From an uncultured Sphingorhabdus sp. (GTDB lineage Bacteria > Pseudomonadota > Alphaproteobacteria > Sphingomonadales > Sphingomonadaceae), in the NCBI GenBank assembly GCA_947492905.1, contig CANLOL010000001.1, forward strand, positions 1,280,578 to 1,344,577: DNA of 64,000 nucleotides. Direction: 5' to 3'. A program made the translations under genes and the position numbers. The notes beneath the pieces are model-generated. The model had not been told where the DNA came from and did not search any database. It worked only from the letters and a program-made list of their open reading frames with translations. Below are positions 9,309 to 19,216 of this stretch, one piece after another (position 1 is the stretch's first letter; every line of letters starts with the position of its first letter).

Positions 9309-9899
9309 TTAAGGATAGAGCATCCCGCGTGACCATGCATCGCCATCACGCTCAAACAACCAACGTTCATGCAGCCTAAATTCGCGGTCCATCCAAAATT
9401 CTATTTTTTTAGGATTTACCAAAAAGCCAGACCAATGGGGCGGGCGCGGCACTTCTTTGTCAGCATATTTTTCTTCAAAGCTATTGAAGCGCTCTTCAAA
9501 AGTCTCTCTATCGGCTAGGGGGCGTGATTGCTCAGATGCCCATGCTCCCAATTGTGAATTGCGCGAGCGCGATGCAAAATAGGCATCTGCAACTTTATCA
9601 TCCACGGGTGATATTGTGCCTTCAATGCGGATTTGACGGCGCAAGCTTTTCCAATGGAATAACAGCGCGACTTTGCCCGTGCTTTCAATCTCACCTGCTT
9701 TGCGGCTTTCTAGGTTGGTGTAGAAAATAAAGCCATCTTCGCTATGCCCTTTTAACAATACCATGCGGGTTGAGGGCTGGCCATCGGATGCTACTGTGGT
9801 GAGCGCCATAGCATTATGATCATTAATCTCAGAGGATTTTGCTTCATTTAACCATTGATCAAAAAGAGAGAATGGGTCGGCGTTTTGCATATTAGACAT
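9309..9899 (-). CDS. pdxH: Pyridoxine/pyridoxamine 5'-phosphate oxidase
   Basis: FMN-dependent enzyme that makes pyridoxal 5'-phosphate from PNP or PMP. At 196 residues it is slightly shorter than the E. coli protein (218) but typical of alphaproteobacteria. Signatures are DPFSLFDQWLNEA, MALTTVASDGQPSTRMVLLK, GFIFYTNLESRKAGEI, LLFHWKSLRRQIRIEG (FMN binding), RSRNSQLGAWAS, and the C-terminal WMDREFRLHERWLFER and GMLYP blocks. It is divergent from the J-protein gene across 207 bp. Confidence 0.96.
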   Translation of the reverse strand: MSNMQNADPFSLFDQWLNEAKSSEINDHNAMALTTVASDGQPSTRMVLLKGHSEDGFIFYTNLESRKAGEIESTGKVALLFHWKSLRRQIRIEGTISPVDDKVADAYFASRSRNSQLGAWASEQSRPLADRETFEERFNSFEEKYADKEVPRPPHWSGFLVNPKKIEFWMDREFRLHERWLFERDGDAWSRGMLYP

Positions 9900-10106
9900 G
9901 ATATTTGGTAAGCCCTAAGAAATGATTATGATGCCTTAGTCCTGATTATCTTTGCGCTCAACCTATATCATAATATTTGATAATCCCGATTATCCTCTAT
10001 TTTGGGGTTGCGATGACCATTTTTTGACCATAATTAGCGATGCTGGATTGAAATTATCTATACCGCTGCTGATATTAGTGTATTAACAGGGTAAAACGGA
10101 AGAAAT

Positions 10107-11048
10107 ATGTCAGACCTATATTCCATATTGGGCGTTTCAAAAAGCGCAGACGAGAAAGCTATTAAATCGGCTTATCGCAAGCTTGCTAAAGAATTGCATC
10201 CCGATAAAAATAAAGACAATCCAAAAGCCAGCGAGCGTTTCAATCTGGTGACGCGCGCTTATGATATTTTATCGGACAAACAAAAACGCGGACAATATGA
10301 TCGCGGGGAAATCGACAGCGATGGTAATCCGCGTGCGCCAGCGGGTTTTGGCGGATTTGGCGGCGGGCCTAATGCGGCCAGTGCCAATGGTTCGGGCTTT
10401 GATTTTGGCGGCGGTATTGATTTAGGAGATATGTTTGAGGGGCTTTTTGGCGGTGCTCAGTCCACACGTCCGCAAGCTGGTGGAGCAGGGTTCGGCGCAC
10501 AGCAAAGAGCACGTCCTCCGGCAAAAGGCGCGAATATAGCCTATCAGCATTTGGTATCCTTTACCGATGCGGCAACCTTAACACCGCAGCGCATTACATT
10601 GAATGATGGCAAAAAAGTCGAAATAAAGTTGCCGGCTGGCGTTGTTGATGGCACGCAAATCCGCCTTACGGGTAAGGGGCATCCTGGAGCTGGTGGTAAT
10701 GGCGATGGTATGGTTTCGTTAAAAATTGGCAAGCATCCCTATTTTGAGCGTGATGGTGATAATATTCGCCTTGATCTGCCCATTACATTGAAAGAAGCTG
10801 TGAACGGCGCAAAGGTGAAAGTACCAACGGTTAGCGGCGCTGTCTGGCTCACGCTGCCAGCAGGAACTAATGGCGGAACGGTGATGCGCTTAAAGGGCAA
10901 AGGCTTTACCAAAAAAGGCGCAAAAGATGTTCGCGGTGATCAATTGGTGACGATTATGATTCATATTTCATCTGATGATGAAGCCTTGAAAAAATTTGTC
11001 GATACGATGCCCGATAATGACAATATTAGATCGGATATGGGTGTCTGA
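10107..11048 (+). CDS. DnaJ-family chaperone (type II, CbpA-like)
   Basis: Hsp40 co-chaperone that stimulates DnaK ATPase activity. The 313 residues comprise a J domain at about 3-67 with the invariant HPD at residues 31-33, a Gly/Phe-rich linker at about 75-135 and a DnaJ C-terminal substrate-binding region from about 145. No CxxCxGxG zinc repeats are present, which separates it from DnaJ itself and makes it CbpA/DnaJB-like. GGAAGA lies 7 bp before the ATG. Its 3' end overlaps the start of the YihY gene, and the order with fabI and aroC downstream suggests a single polycistronic unit. Confidence 0.93.
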   Translation: MSDLYSILGVSKSADEKAIKSAYRKLAKELHPDKNKDNPKASERFNLVTRAYDILSDKQKRGQYDRGEIDSDGNPRAPAGFGGFGGGPNAASANGSGFDFGGGIDLGDMFEGLFGGAQSTRPQAGGAGFGAQQRARPPAKGANIAYQHLVSFTDAATLTPQRITLNDGKKVEIKLPAGVVDGTQIRLTGKGHPGAGGNGDGMVSLKIGKHPYFERDGDNIRLDLPITLKEAVNGAKVKVPTVSGAVWLTLPAGTNGGTVMRLKGKGFTKKGAKDVRGDQLVTIMIHISSDDEALKKFVDTMPDNDNIRSDMGV

Positions 11049-12000
11049 TCCGTCGCCATTGACCCCAGAAGCGCGGGCAAAAAGAGCCTCGCTCTTGGCC
11101 AGTGCCGAACAGAAAACCAATAATGACTTAATAGAAAGCGAAGATAGATGGTTTCATAGGCTGAAACCACACGATCAAATTATTGAGATATTAAAACGTG
11201 TGGTAACAGGCGTTTATAACGAAGGCTTTGTGCATGCGGGCAATTTTGCCTATTTATCATTATTGGCTGTATTTGCTTTTTTTATAGTTGCGGCAGCAAT
11301 TGCTGGTTTATTTGGGCAAACCCAATCTGGTGTCGAATTAATTCAAGCCTTTTTTCAGACTGTACCTCCGCGCGTCGCAGCCGCTTTGAGCGATCCTATC
11401 GAGAGCGCGATGACCGCGCGAAGCGGCCCTGTGTTGTGGTTTAGCGCGGCGGTGGGGTTATGGACAACGACGAGCTTGATTGAAACCATTAGGGATATTT
11501 TGAACAAATCCTATGGAACGGAAGCATTAAGGCCATTTTGGCATTATCGCCTTAGTTCAATTGCCATTGTTATATTGGCCGTTATTTTTGCGATGCTAGC
11601 CTTTAGCGCCCAAGTTATAGTGAGCGCTTTAGGTGAGTTTTGGGATGAAATATTCCCCAGTGATATTGCGCTGCCAACGATTATTTCTGTCGGACAATTG
11701 CTGCCATTTTTATTGTTATTTTTAACAATCTATATCTTGTTTAAAATGCTTACCCCAAGTAAATATAATAAAAATTACCCCAAATGGCCGGGTGCAGTAT
11801 TGGTGAGTATATGGTGGCTTATTTGTACCAATATTTTGCCATTATTTCTATCTAAGATGGCAAATTATGATTTAACATATGGGAGCCTTGCCGGTGTGAT
11901 GGTTGCTTTAATCTTTTTCTATTTAATAGGATTAGGAATGGTAACAGGAGCGCAATTAAACGCGGCTTTGGCAAATACAAAAGATGATAATGATTTTTAA
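10996..12000 (+). CDS. YihY/BrkB family inner-membrane protein
   Basis: Polytopic membrane protein of the YihY/virulence-factor-BrkB family (334 residues), function unknown. A hydrophilic N-terminus is followed by about six membrane helices. Family-typical segments are VYNEGFVHAGNFAYLSLLAV, VLWFSAAVGLWTTTSLIETI, RLSSIAIVILAVIFAMLAF and the C-terminal YGSLAGVMVALIFFYLIGLG. The chosen start overlaps the J-protein gene by 53 bp; an internal ATG at 11017 would reduce the overlap to 32 bp and is equally plausible. fabI follows 30 bp later. Confidence 0.88.
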   Translation: MSIRCPIMTILDRIWVSDPSPLTPEARAKRASLLASAEQKTNNDLIESEDRWFHRLKPHDQIIEILKRVVTGVYNEGFVHAGNFAYLSLLAVFAFFIVAAAIAGLFGQTQSGVELIQAFFQTVPPRVAAALSDPIESAMTARSGPVLWFSAAVGLWTTTSLIETIRDILNKSYGTEALRPFWHYRLSSIAIVILAVIFAMLAFSAQVIVSALGEFWDEIFPSDIALPTIISVGQLLPFLLLFLTIYILFKMLTPSKYNKNYPKWPGAVLVSIWWLICTNILPLFLSKMANYDLTYGSLAGVMVALIFFYLIGLGMVTGAQLNAALANTKDDNDF

Positions 12001-12030
12001 AAGAGAAAATGAATTGAACGGGAGTAAATT

Positions 12031-12840
12031 ATGGGTGGATTAATGGCTGGCAAACGCGGGTTAATTATGGGACTCGCTAATAATAAGTCATTGGCTTGGG
12101 GAATTGCAAAACAGCTTGCCGATCAAGGCGCAGAGCTTGCATTTTCATATCAAGGAGAGGCTTTGGAAAAGCGCGTTGCTCCGCTCGCGGCTGAGCTAGG
12201 AAGCGATTTGCTGATTGATTGTGATGTGTCCGATATGCAGGCTTTAGATGCAGCCTTTGAACAATTACAATCGCGCTGGGATACGATTGATTTTGTTGTT
12301 CATGCTATTGGGTTTTCCGATAAAAATGAATTGCGCGGCAAATATGTGGATACCAGTCTCGAAAATTTTCTGATGACGATGAATATTTCCGCCTATAGTT
12401 TAGTCGCAGTTTCAAAGCGCGCTGCGAAAATGATGCCAAATGGTGGCAGCATTGTGACGCTTACCTATTATGGCGCTGAAAAAGTGATTCCGCATTATAA
12501 TGTGATGGGCGTAGCCAAAGCAGCATTGGAAACGAGTGTGCAATATTTGGCCAATGATTTGGGGCCAGATAATATTCGCGTCAATGCTATATCAGCTGGG
12601 CCGATTAAAACATTGGCAGCATCGGGCATTGGGGATTTCCGCTATATTATGAAATGGAATGAATTAAATTCGCCGTTGCGCCGGAATGTGACGATCGAAG
12701 ATGTTGGCGGGGCAGGACTATATTTCTGTAGCGATATGTCCAGCGGCGTTACGGGTGAGACGCACCATGTTGATGCTGGCTATCATACCGTTGGTATGAA
12801 ACAAGAAGATGCCCCTGATATTGGTCTTGATAAAAATTGA
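12031..12840 (+). CDS. fabI: Enoyl-[acyl-carrier-protein] reductase (NADH)
   Basis: Catalyses the last step of each fatty-acid elongation cycle, reducing enoyl-ACP with NADH. It has 269 residues. As in FabI, the Rossmann start is the atypical GLIMGLANNKSLAWGIA rather than the GxxxGxG of ordinary SDRs. The catalytic pair is Tyr156 and Lys163 (Y-x6-K in HYNVMGVAK), with another Tyr ten residues before Tyr156. ISAGPIKTLAASGI and DVGGAGLYFCSDMSSGVTGE complete the family pattern. A GGGAG ribosome site precedes the ATG; a second ATG four codons on is the usual N-terminus (MAGKRG), so the first residues are uncertain. FabI is the target class of triclosan. Confidence 0.96.
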   Translation: MGGLMAGKRGLIMGLANNKSLAWGIAKQLADQGAELAFSYQGEALEKRVAPLAAELGSDLLIDCDVSDMQALDAAFEQLQSRWDTIDFVVHAIGFSDKNELRGKYVDTSLENFLMTMNISAYSLVAVSKRAAKMMPNGGSIVTLTYYGAEKVIPHYNVMGVAKAALETSVQYLANDLGPDNIRVNAISAGPIKTLAASGIGDFRYIMKWNELNSPLRRNVTIEDVGGAGLYFCSDMSSGVTGETHHVDAGYHTVGMKQEDAPDIGLDKN

Positions 12841-12965
12841 CCCATCAATAATGTGATATAGTAATTAGGTGCCATTGATTAGGCGCTAATGCTTGACGAA
12901 TCTCTCAATAAGCCGCAATCAATAGCTCTGCATCTTATTGAGATGTTCGCGCATTAGGATATTTT

Positions 12966-14039
12966 ATGAGTTATAACAGCTTTGGGCATTTGTTTCGCTT
13001 TTCCACATGGGGAGAGAGCCATGGGCCTGCTATTGGTGCAATGGTTGATGGAACGCCGCCCGGATTAGAATTGAGCGAAGCTTATATTCAACCCTTTATG
13101 GATGCGCGCAAACCTGGACAGTCTAAATATACGACCCAGCGCAAAGAACCTGACCAAGTCAAAATTCTCTCTGGAGTGTTTGAAGGCAAAACCACAGGGA
13201 CCCCTATTTCGCTAATGATTGAGAATGTCGATCAACGCAGCAAAGATTATAGCGAAGTGGCGAAATCCTATCGCCCCGGCCATGCCGACTATAGTTATGA
13301 TGCCAAATATGGTTTTAGAGATTATCGCGGCGGCGGGCGCTCCAGCGCGCGCGAGACCGCATCACGGGTGGCGGCTGGCGCAGTTGCGCGGCTTATTATA
13401 TCAGAAGTAGATGTGATCGCCTATGTGTGCGAACTTGGAGGTGATAAAATTGATCCCGCCAATTTTGATGCAGCGCAAATATCGCAAAACCCATTTTTCT
13501 GCCCCGATGCTCAGGCTGCAAAGCGCTGGGAAAAATTGGTTGATGATGCGCGAAAAGCTGGCAGCTCGCTTGGCGCTATTGTCGAATGCAGAGCATCGGG
13601 CGTTCCCGCAGGATGGGGTGCGCCTCTATATGCCAAATTAGATAGCGAATTAGCTTCGGCGATGATGAGCATTAATGCGGTAAAAGCGTTTGAAATTGGC
13701 GCAGGTTTTGAAGCTGCTCGGTTAAGCGGTGAGAGCAATGCCGATCCGATGCGTCCCTCTGAAAATGCCGATAATCCAGAATTTTTAGCGAATAATGCAG
13801 GCGGAATTGCTGGCGGTATTTCCACAGGACAAGATATAATCTGCCGCATAGCATTTAAACCAACCAGCAGTATTTTAACGCCCGTTGATACAATTGATAG
13901 CGATGGTAATGCCGCGCAAATCAGCACAAAAGGGCGGCATGACCCCTGTGTCGGCATAAGAGGTACACCCGTTGTCGAAGCGATGATGGCGATAGTATTG
14001 GCTGATCAAAAAATGATGCACAGGGCACAGTGCGGATGA
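12966..14039 (+). CDS. aroC: Chorismate synthase
   Basis: Last step of the shikimate pathway: conversion of EPSP to chorismate with reduced FMN as cofactor. The 357 residues match the bifurcation-family length. Signatures are [20 protein letters not shown] at the N-terminus, the [20 protein letters not shown] block, [20 protein letters not shown] and the C-terminal [18 protein letters not shown]. It follows fabI by 125 bp in the same direction. Confidence 0.97.
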   Translation: MSYNSFGHLFRFSTWGESHGPAIGAMVDGTPPGLELSEAYIQPFMDARKPGQSKYTTQRKEPDQVKILSGVFEGKTTGTPISLMIENVDQRSKDYSEVAKSYRPGHADYSYDAKYGFRDYRGGGRSSARETASRVAAGAVARLIISEVDVIAYVCELGGDKIDPANFDAAQISQNPFFCPDAQAAKRWEKLVDDARKAGSSLGAIVECRASGVPAGWGAPLYAKLDSELASAMMSINAVKAFEIGAGFEAARLSGESNADPMRPSENADNPEFLANNAGGIAGGISTGQDIICRIAFKPTSSILTPVDTIDSDGNAAQISTKGRHDPCVGIRGTPVVEAMMAIVLADQKMMHRAQCG

Positions 14040-14068
14040 TAGCAAAATGATAATGATAGGTGCTGTTT

Positions 14069-15856
14069 ATGCTTGATGCTATTCGCTCTATAATAGCTGA
14101 ATATCAGGCCTTTATTGGTCTAGCCATTTTGGTTTTATTATTCGCTGGTTTCATTATGGAGCGTTTCCCAGCGGCTGTGGTCGCTATTTTGGGTGCCTGT
14201 GGTTTCCTATTTTTGGGCATCATAGATAGCGATGCTATGTTTGGCGTATTTTCCAATACAGCGCCTATTACGATCGGCGCGATGTTCATATTATCGGGTG
14301 CTTTGCTGCGCACAGGTGCTATTGATGCGGTGGCTGGTTTCATCATACGGCGCGCTAAGAAAAATCCGAAACTCGCTGTAGCAGAAATGTTTTTGGGCGG
14401 CTTCGTTGCATCAGCCTTTATGAATAATACCCCTGTGGTAGTGGTGATGATACCGATTATATTACGTCTTGCCAGAGTGACAGGCATATCAGCCAAAAAA
14501 CTGCTTATCCCATTGAGTTTCATATGTATTTTGGGTGGTACAACCACGTTGATTGGTACATCCACCAACTTAATCGTCGATAGCGTAGCGCGTGATAATG
14601 GCCTAGATGGCTTTGGGATATTCGACATCACGCCCTATGGTTTGGCGGCGGCCTGTGCAGGCACGATAATGATGATATTATTTTCGAGCTGGTTGTTGCC
14701 CAAAGATGATGTGGGATTAGATTTTACCGATGATAATGAAGCAACATTTTTAACCGAATTGGAAGTGCGCAATGCCTCGCAAGATATCGGTAAGAAAATA
14801 TCAGAGGTCGCTGCATTAAAAAGGCCCAAGATACGCATGACCGCGCTCAAGCGCAGCACACAATTCATACGCCATGACTTAGAAGAGCAAATATTAGAGG
14901 CAGGCGATAGAGTTGTTGTGCAATTGGACGTTGCAGAATTATTATCGCTGCGTTCCTCCACGGATTTCAAAATTGGCATCGTCAGAAAAGGCGATGTTGG
15001 CGCTATGGGCGAAGCTTTGGTGGAAGCCACAGTTTCTACAAGCCATCCTGCTATCGGTAGTAAATTAATCGATATACCATTTTTATCGAACCCCAATTTA
15101 CGGATATTGGGCTTGACCCGCTATCGCAACTTGCCGCGCAGTGATTTGCCCAATGCGCGCATTCATGCCGCCGATAGGTTGATCGTTACGGGCAGCAAAG
15201 CCGATATTCAAACCATGTATGAAAACCCCAATCTATTTGGTGTTGGGGATACAAAGGCGCGCGCATTTCGGCGCGATAGAGCACCAATAGCCATTGGCGC
15301 GCTTATCATGGTTGTGGTTTTATCGGCTTTGGGCGTTTTGTCGCTCGCCGTTTCCGCTATCTTAGCAGTGGGCGCTATTCTTTTTGCACGCTGTATAGAT
15401 GCCGAAGAGGCATGGAGTTCTATTGACGGCAATGTATTGGTATTGGTTTTTGCAATGCTAGCGGTTGGCGTTGGATTACAGCAAGCTGGCAGTGTGGATT
15501 TATTGGTATCAACCATGACGCCGATATTGATTAGTTTACCGCCATGGGCGTTAATTGCTGCGGTTTATATATTCTCTGTCATTATGACCGAAATTGTCAC
15601 CAATAATGCTGTGGCCATTATCATAACGCCGATTGTTATCACATTGGCACAAAATATAGGAATGGCACCAGAGCCGCTTGTCATTGCGGTTATGTTTGCT
15701 GCATCGGCCAGTTTTGCTACGCCCATTGGCTATCAAACCAACACGCTGGTATATGCGGCTGGTAATTATCGTTTCACAGACTTTTTCAAGGCTGGTATTC
15801 CATTGACCGTCGGCGTTGGTTTCACCACCTGTATGATGATTGCCCTATTGCATTAA
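14069..15856 (+). CDS. SLC13-family transporter with two TrkA-C (RCK_C) domains
   Basis: Sodium- or proton-coupled anion transporter of the divalent anion:Na+ symporter/ArsB-like fold, about 595 residues. The N-terminal half has six or so membrane helices with SAFMNNTPVVVVMIPII and the conserved TTLIGTSTNLIVD. Two soluble RCK_C-type domains follow (about 220-305 and 320-390), then the second membrane half with the repeat signature EIVTNNAVAIIITPI and ATPIGYQTNTLVY. An in-frame GTG at 14060 would add three residues; ATG at 14069 is preferred because an AGG at 14058-14060 sits 8 bp before it. Substrate (sulfate, dicarboxylate or other) is not determinable here. Confidence 0.9.
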   Translation: MLDAIRSIIAEYQAFIGLAILVLLFAGFIMERFPAAVVAILGACGFLFLGIIDSDAMFGVFSNTAPITIGAMFILSGALLRTGAIDAVAGFIIRRAKKNPKLAVAEMFLGGFVASAFMNNTPVVVVMIPIILRLARVTGISAKKLLIPLSFICILGGTTTLIGTSTNLIVDSVARDNGLDGFGIFDITPYGLAAACAGTIMMILFSSWLLPKDDVGLDFTDDNEATFLTELEVRNASQDIGKKISEVAALKRPKIRMTALKRSTQFIRHDLEEQILEAGDRVVVQLDVAELLSLRSSTDFKIGIVRKGDVGAMGEALVEATVSTSHPAIGSKLIDIPFLSNPNLRILGLTRYRNLPRSDLPNARIHAADRLIVTGSKADIQTMYENPNLFGVGDTKARAFRRDRAPIAIGALIMVVVLSALGVLSLAVSAILAVGAILFARCIDAEEAWSSIDGNVLVLVFAMLAVGVGLQQAGSVDLLVSTMTPILISLPPWALIAAVYIFSVIMTEIVTNNAVAIIITPIVITLAQNIGMAPEPLVIAVMFAASASFATPIGYQTNTLVYAAGNYRFTDFFKAGIPLTVGVGFTTCMMIALLH

Positions 15857-15867
15857 ACAATAGCCTA

Positions 15868-17256
15868 TCAAATAACAGTCTTGCGTAGCGCTTTCTCTGT
15901 AAAGGCTGCATCTGCATCGACATTACCGATGATGGCAATATCGCCATTTTCATCGCGGCGGGCGACAAGGACAATAAATTCCTCGCCTTCGCCTGAGAAT
16001 TCCTCAATGCTGCGCGCTGGCGCATTGCGTAATGCTTCGCGCGGATCAACGGGAAGTGCAATTTCTTGCTCGCCATTATCAATCTTTTTGGCTAGGCGCT
16101 CTGCTTTCACCATCGCTTTTAAACCGCCATCAAAAGTCGATAGCATTTTGGCCATGCCGCCCATTTCGGTTTGACTGCGCTTGGCATAGCTCATTGCGGA
16201 AGCAATTTCGGTGATGCGTGTTTTGTCGTAATTTGTTCCGAAAATCAATTTAACGATCGGCGTCATTGGCGCGCGTTCTTGAACTTTCAAGCCAGAATCT
16301 TCTAAAATCATCTGATAATCATCAGCATTATCCTCGGCAATCAAAGCAAAATCATAGGCTCTGCTAATGGCTTGATATAATGTTTCTCGGCTACGAGCAT
16401 CTGCATGTTTCGCATTATCAGCAGAGCTGCGCGCGGCATGCAACCAATCGGCTAGGCTATCGCTCATACTCGGCTCTTGCTCAACCATATCGTCTATGGT
16501 CACTTCATTAGAAATGCCCATCTCTTGCTGGTCTAATATTTCATCTTTATTAGAGCTAGCCGCTATAATAGTGCTGGTTGGAGCATCGGCCCAAACTGAA
16601 TTTGTATCGATATGCTCAGGCGCATCTTGCAGTGCATTGCTGACTTCTAATTGCAATTCATCGCTCAGCTCTTGCGGCACGCCTTCTTTCCAATTGATTA
16701 AACCATAGATAAAATCAATCGTATCATCATCGGAAGAATAGGGCAGCAATATGCCGCGATACATAATATTAATACCTCTTTCGTTCACAAATTCTGCTTC
16801 AAACCCAATGGGCGCGCGATTGGCGATAATTTGCAGATAATGATCCGTAATACGCGATAGCAGCGAACGGGCGGGCACTTGGTCTAAATAGGTAACTTCT
16901 TCTGATAGAGCGCATTCTGCGCGCAATTTATCACCCACATAGGCAATGGATGGGTTTTCTATACCAGAGGTGAAATCCAATAATACACCATAAGGGGCGA
17001 AATCTTCATTCTCTTCTGGGACTAAATCTTCGATGCTTGGATAATTATTATCGCCCAATTGATCAGTCCAAAAATTATAAGCGCGCACTTGTAATCGGCG
17101 CTCATCCCCTTGGATGACGGGCGGCGTTTCCATATTTACATCTTCTTGATCTTCATAGGAGATATATTCTGAGCCATCTAGGTTATCGGTCAAATTATCG
17201 GACAGCGCGCTGTCCAAATCATTGTTAAATGGCCCTGATGTCCTTACATTATCCAT
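15868..17256 (-). CDS. PAS-domain (PAS_5-like) protein, 462 aa
   Basis: Hypothetical cytosolic protein. After an acidic, probably disordered N-terminus of about 60 residues (DNLTDNLDGSEYISYEDQED), residues about 60-195 resemble the alphaproteobacterial PAS_5 domain: RLQVRAYNFWTDQLGDNNYP, VPARSLLSRITDHYLQIIAN, then YRGILLPYSSDDDTIDFIYG. The C-terminal half is helical and ends in REALRNAPARSIEEFSGEGE. PAS_5 proteins are thought to sense or signal, but no output domain is recognisable. It converges with the SLC13 gene (11 bp between stops). Confidence 0.7.
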   Translation of the reverse strand: MDNVRTSGPFNNDLDSALSDNLTDNLDGSEYISYEDQEDVNMETPPVIQGDERRLQVRAYNFWTDQLGDNNYPSIEDLVPEENEDFAPYGVLLDFTSGIENPSIAYVGDKLRAECALSEEVTYLDQVPARSLLSRITDHYLQIIANRAPIGFEAEFVNERGINIMYRGILLPYSSDDDTIDFIYGLINWKEGVPQELSDELQLEVSNALQDAPEHIDTNSVWADAPTSTIIAASSNKDEILDQQEMGISNEVTIDDMVEQEPSMSDSLADWLHAARSSADNAKHADARSRETLYQAISRAYDFALIAEDNADDYQMILEDSGLKVQERAPMTPIVKLIFGTNYDKTRITEIASAMSYAKRSQTEMGGMAKMLSTFDGGLKAMVKAERLAKKIDNGEQEIALPVDPREALRNAPARSIEEFSGEGEEFIVLVARRDENGDIAIIGNVDADAAFTEKALRKTVI

Positions 17257-17513
17257 CGTGTAATCCTTAATATTCCTAAGAAATTCATATCATTTGTAAT
17301 ATTCAATATCCTTAATGCATCTCATATGGTTAATTTATCGTAAAGGAGCGCGAATTATTTCATACTATTTCTAGACCTTTCCTTAGCGAATAGGGCAGAA
17401 GGTATAATGAAGGACATTATGATGCGATGCGCGATATCAATATTGATAAACTAATGGCTTGAAACTATTTGCGACTATGGTATCTGCCAGCGTCTAAACT
17501 TTATTATAGTTTG

Positions 17514-17589
17514 GCCGCTTTAGCTCAGGTGGTAGAGCACATCATTCGTAATGATGGGGTCAGAGGTTCGAGTCCTCTAAGCGGCACCA
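17514..17589 (+). tRNA. tRNA-Thr (anticodon CGT)
   Basis: 76-nt cloverleaf. The acceptor stem GCCGCTT pairs with AAGCGGC, followed by the discriminator A and an encoded CCA (17587-17589). The D arm is GCTC/GAGC. The anticodon stem CATCA/TGATG encloses loop TTCGTAA with anticodon CGT at 17547-17549. The T arm is AGAGG TTCGAGT CCTCT. A possible promoter, TTGAAA (17459-17464) and TATCTG (17481-17486), lies upstream. The 3' half is the attachment site of the downstream island. Confidence 0.97.
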
Positions 17590-17592
17590 TTT
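17571..17592 (+). repeat. attL: 3' end of tRNA-Thr, left attachment-site copy
   Basis: AGTCCTCTAAGCG, then G, then CACCATTT (17571-17592) recurs at 35644-35664 with the single G missing. It covers the 3' side of the T-stem, the acceptor stem and CCA, the classic crossover region of P4-type integrases. The left copy keeps the tRNA intact. Confidence 0.85.
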
Positions 17593-17701
17593 ATATGTTC
17601 GCAATCGTCCATAAAAGCTTGCAAAAAACCCTAAAAACCTATATATTTAACGAATATTGGCCGCTAGCGTCCGCCATTGTTCGTGAGCAATCATTAATTA
17701 T

Positions 17702-17753
17702 TGGGGGCCACCTTGGGGGCCATTGTCAATCGATAAGATAGGAGTGGCCCCCA
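17702..17753. repeat. Left-end integrase arm-type sites (TGGGGGCCA ×2 direct, ×1 inverted)
   Basis: TGGGGGCCA occurs at 17702-17710 and 17714-17722 (12-bp period), and inverted as TGGCCCCCA at 17745-17753, just before the integrase ATG at 17757. The pair recurs near the right end (35566-35586). The position next to int suggests both integrase binding and autoregulation. Function is inferred. Confidence 0.6.
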
Positions 17754-17756
17754 GTC

Positions 17757-18944
17757 ATGGCATTAACAGATTTGAAGATAAAGAGCGCGAAGCACGGTGC
17801 AAAGCCAATTAAGCTATTTGATGATCGTGGCTTGTTCCTATTATTGCAGCCAAGCGGGGGCAAGTTATGGCGGCTTAAATATCGCATATTGGGAAAAGAG
17901 AAGAAATTATCCCTTGGTGTCTATCCTGATGTTTCATTGAAAGAGGCCCGCAAGAGGCGCGATGATGCTAGAACATTGCTAGCCAATGGCGTTGATCCGT
18001 CAAATGCAAAGAAAGAGCGAGAGCAATCTGAGAAGCGAGATGCTGCCAATACTTTCGCAGCAATAGCAGATGAATTTATTGAGAAAACATCAAGAGAAGG
18101 CAGGGCAGCAGTCACCATCAAGAAAACACAATGGCTATTATCTCTCATGAAGGTTGATATCGGTAGTCGCCCTATCAAAGAAATTACGCCAGCAGAATTA
18201 CTCACTTGTTTGCAGAAAGTGGAATCTAAGGGAAATTTGGAAACTGCGCGCAGGATGCGATCATTTGCGGGACGCGTATTTCGATATGCAGTTGCAACAT
18301 CAAGGGCAGATTCTGATCCATCTGCATTATTGCGCGGTGCATTAGTGGCCCCCACTGTAAAACATCATAGTGCTATTTTGGAACCGAAAGCAGTTGGGGA
18401 GTTATTAAGAGCGATAGATGGATATTCTGGACAGCCTTTGACATGTCTTGCTCTAAAATTAACTCCACATTTATTTGTTCGTCCCGGTGAATTAAGGCGC
18501 GCAGAATGGCAAGAGTTTGACCTTGAAAAAGCGATATGGACGATACCAGCCGAGAAAATGAAAATGCGCGATCCGCATGTCGTTCCTCTATCAAAGCAAT
18601 CGCTTGAATTATTGGATATTGTCAAATCCATTAGTGCAGGGCAGCAATATATATTTTCATCGCTCTATCCGGGCAATCGCCCTATGTCAGAAAACACCAT
18701 AAATGCTGCGCTTCGGCGGATGGGTTATTCAGGAAAAGAAATGACGGCTCATGGCTTTCGCTCTATGGCTAGCACGCTTTTAAATGAGAGCAGTAAGTGG
18801 AATCCAGATGCTATTGAAAAAGCATTGGCGCATAAGGATGGCAATTCTATTCGCGCAGCCTATCATCGCGGCACTCATTGGAACGAGCGCGTTGAAATGG
18901 CACAATGGTGGAGTGATTATTTGGATGGGCTGAGAAGAAGTTAA
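17757..18944 (+). CDS. P4-type tyrosine integrase
   Basis: Site-specific recombinase of 395 residues that integrates the island in tRNA-Thr. The N-terminal DUF4102-type arm-binding domain is clear (MALTDLKIKSAK... GLFLLLQPSGGKLWRLKYRI, SLGVYPDVSLKEARKRRDDA). A SAM-like core-binding domain spans about residues 100-185, and the catalytic domain follows. Catalytic residues seen are Arg in RPGELRRAEW, a Lys in the beta-hairpin after WTIPAEKMKMRDPHVVPL, HGFRSM (H-x-x-R), the late His/Lys box LAHKDGNSIR and Tyr in AAYHRGTHWNERVEM. The gene lies 168 bp from the tRNA, the standard arrangement. Confidence 0.95.
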   Translation: MALTDLKIKSAKHGAKPIKLFDDRGLFLLLQPSGGKLWRLKYRILGKEKKLSLGVYPDVSLKEARKRRDDARTLLANGVDPSNAKKEREQSEKRDAANTFAAIADEFIEKTSREGRAAVTIKKTQWLLSLMKVDIGSRPIKEITPAELLTCLQKVESKGNLETARRMRSFAGRVFRYAVATSRADSDPSALLRGALVAPTVKHHSAILEPKAVGELLRAIDGYSGQPLTCLALKLTPHLFVRPGELRRAEWQEFDLEKAIWTIPAEKMKMRDPHVVPLSKQSLELLDIVKSISAGQQYIFSSLYPGNRPMSENTINAALRRMGYSGKEMTAHGFRSMASTLLNESSKWNPDAIEKALAHKDGNSIRAAYHRGTHWNERVEMAQWWSDYLDGLRRS

Positions 18945-19216
18945 GTCAAAGGACATTAAACCGAAATTGGCGATCACATTATTATCACAAGGCATCACGG
19001 CCTAATAAAATTTAACAAATGTGGACGCTATGGCCAATCATAGTGTTAACCCATAACCCAACTAAATGATCGGCGCGGACAAGAAGGTGTGAGCGCATCT
19101 GATCCCAGACTATCGCTTCAACAATAGATTATAAAAGTCATCTATAGGCTTGTGTTAGTATTGACGATTGGTGTTGAGCGCGTAAAGCTATATATAATAA
19201 GTTATAGGAAGATATT

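Noticed and set aside
14104-15516. Long minus-strand frames opposite the SLC13 transporter
   Set aside because: Low-complexity Ser/Ala/Thr/Pro-rich text and no ribosome sites; the plus-strand gene is a clear transporter.
18346-18354. A further TGGCCCCCA site inside the integrase gene
   Set aside because: A 9-bp match is expected about once by chance in a window this size, and it is not paired.
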